From Alphaproteobacteria bacterium (GTDB taxonomy: Bacteria > Pseudomonadota > Alphaproteobacteria > Rickettsiales > UBA8987), in assembly GCA_003531345.1 (NCBI GenBank), contig DQGZ01000011.1:1-6853 (forward strand): a stretch of 6,853 bases of DNA. The letters run 5' to 3'. Below, one piece after another: positions 6,340-6,853 of this stretch (its first letter is position 1; each line of letters starts with the position of its first letter). The notes under the pieces were generated by a model. That model saw nothing but the letters and a program-made list of their open reading frames with translations. It ran no database searches and had not been told where the DNA came from. Position numbers and translations under genes: made by a program.

Positions 6340-6768
6340 TTATAAGGCTGATACTGCCTGAAGTGCCAGCTTGTAGCTCACTGTTCCAAAACCACAGATA
6401 GTACCCACCGCCACTTTTGATATGTATGATGTGTGGCGGAATTCTTCACGTTTATATATGTTAGACAGGTGAACTTCAACAACTGGCAACTGCACTGCCA
6501 AAAGTGCATCCATTATTGCAATTGAAGTATGGGTATATGCGGCAGCATTTATAATTATAGAGTTATATTTGTTTTTTGAATTATGAATTACATCAATAAT
6601 TTCTGCCTCATCATTACTTTGAAAAAAATCCAGCCTAAGTTTTAGTTTTTTTGCTTCTGCCTGACATTCTTTTTCAATATCTTTCAGTGTAGTTTTGCCA
6701 TAAATATCCTGCTCACGCTTACCCAGCATATTAAGGTTTGGACCATTTATAATTATAACTTTTTTCAT
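6340..6768 (-). CDS. aroQ: 3-dehydroquinate dehydratase, type II
   Basis: A 142-residue cytoplasmic enzyme, normally a dodecamer, that dehydrates 3-dehydroquinate to 3-dehydroshikimate, the step after AroB. The length is typical of the type II family. All family landmarks are intact: GPNLNMLGKREQDIYG (9-24) with flexible-loop Arg18 and catalytic Tyr23; Asn74 and His80 in INAAAYTHTSIAI; catalytic His100 in VEVHLSN (97-103); and REEFRHTSYIS with Arg111, followed by GTICGFG. The ATG at 6768 starts the conserved MKKVIIINGPNL directly. No Shine-Dalgarno is visible. A TAATAT about 29 bases upstream (minus strand) is only a weak -10 match. It faces lolA with 14 bases between the stop codons and no terminator hairpin. 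Its intactness argues that the organism keeps or recently kept a working shikimate pathway, which makes the aroB stop more suspicious. Confidence 0.96.
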   Translation of the reverse strand: MKKVIIINGPNLNMLGKREQDIYGKTTLKDIEKECQAEAKKLKLRLDFFQSNDEAEIIDVIHNSKNKYNSIIINAAAYTHTSIAIMDALLAVQLPVVEVHLSNIYKREEFRHTSYISKVAVGTICGFGTVSYKLALQAVSAL

Positions 6769-6840
6769 ATATCTAGTAAGTTCGGTTCAGGTTGATGATA
6801 TTAGTCATGTATCAAAAAGTAATTTCTGTGGTTTTTATAC

Positions 6841-6853
6841 AGATCGGAAGAGC
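6841..6853 (+). other. Illumina TruSeq adapter remnant at the contig end
   Basis: The final 13 bases, AGATCGGAAGAGC, are exactly the first 13 bases of the standard Illumina TruSeq read-through adapter. A 13-base exact match placed at the very end is very unlikely by chance. These bases are sequencing artefact, and genomic sequence ends at or before 6840. The window therefore stops at an assembly end rather than a biological boundary. Confidence 0.93.

Overview
The window looks like the end, and perhaps the whole, of a short contig from an AT-rich alphaproteobacterium. Several genes have the flavour of Rickettsiales or other host-associated lineages. The lineage rests on family resemblance recalled from memory: a eukaryote-like (type 2) IleRS, LolA and a YkuD lipoprotein that place it among Gram-negative bacteria, and an in-frame palindrome insertion like those known in Rickettsia. 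No taxonomic marker is present, so order and genus stay open. The last 13 bases exactly match the start of the Illumina TruSeq adapter, so the right edge is a contig end carrying untrimmed adapter.

Layout. Positions 2-2653 (+) hold the C-terminal 883 codons of ileS, whose N-terminal HIGH-motif part lies off the left edge. This ileS carries a GC-rich palindromic element in frame (core 923-1014) and a second unusual extra segment (about 1820-1936). Next come two tandem CvpA-like membrane protein genes (2694-3191 and 3227-3985, +), each with a CCTTATAAT box just upstream. A YkuD-family L,D-transpeptidase lipoprotein gene (4006-4500, -) converges on them. A 96-bp divergent spacer leads to aroB (4597-5694, +), which is full length but has an in-frame TAA at codon 37. 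The aroB end overlaps lolA (5678-6325, +) by 17 bp. A type II dehydroquinase gene, aroQ (6340-6768, -), converges on lolA.

Functionally the window mixes translation (ileS), cell-envelope upkeep (CvpA-like proteins, the L,D-transpeptidase and LolA) and two shikimate-pathway steps. AroB makes 3-dehydroquinate and AroQ dehydrates it to 3-dehydroshikimate. Gene spacing is tight and no convincing rho-independent terminator is visible. Only lolA has a clear Shine-Dalgarno sequence. I see no defence system, CRISPR array, tRNA, rRNA or transposase. The most notable observations are the palindrome inside ileS, the aroB nonsense codon and the terminal adapter.
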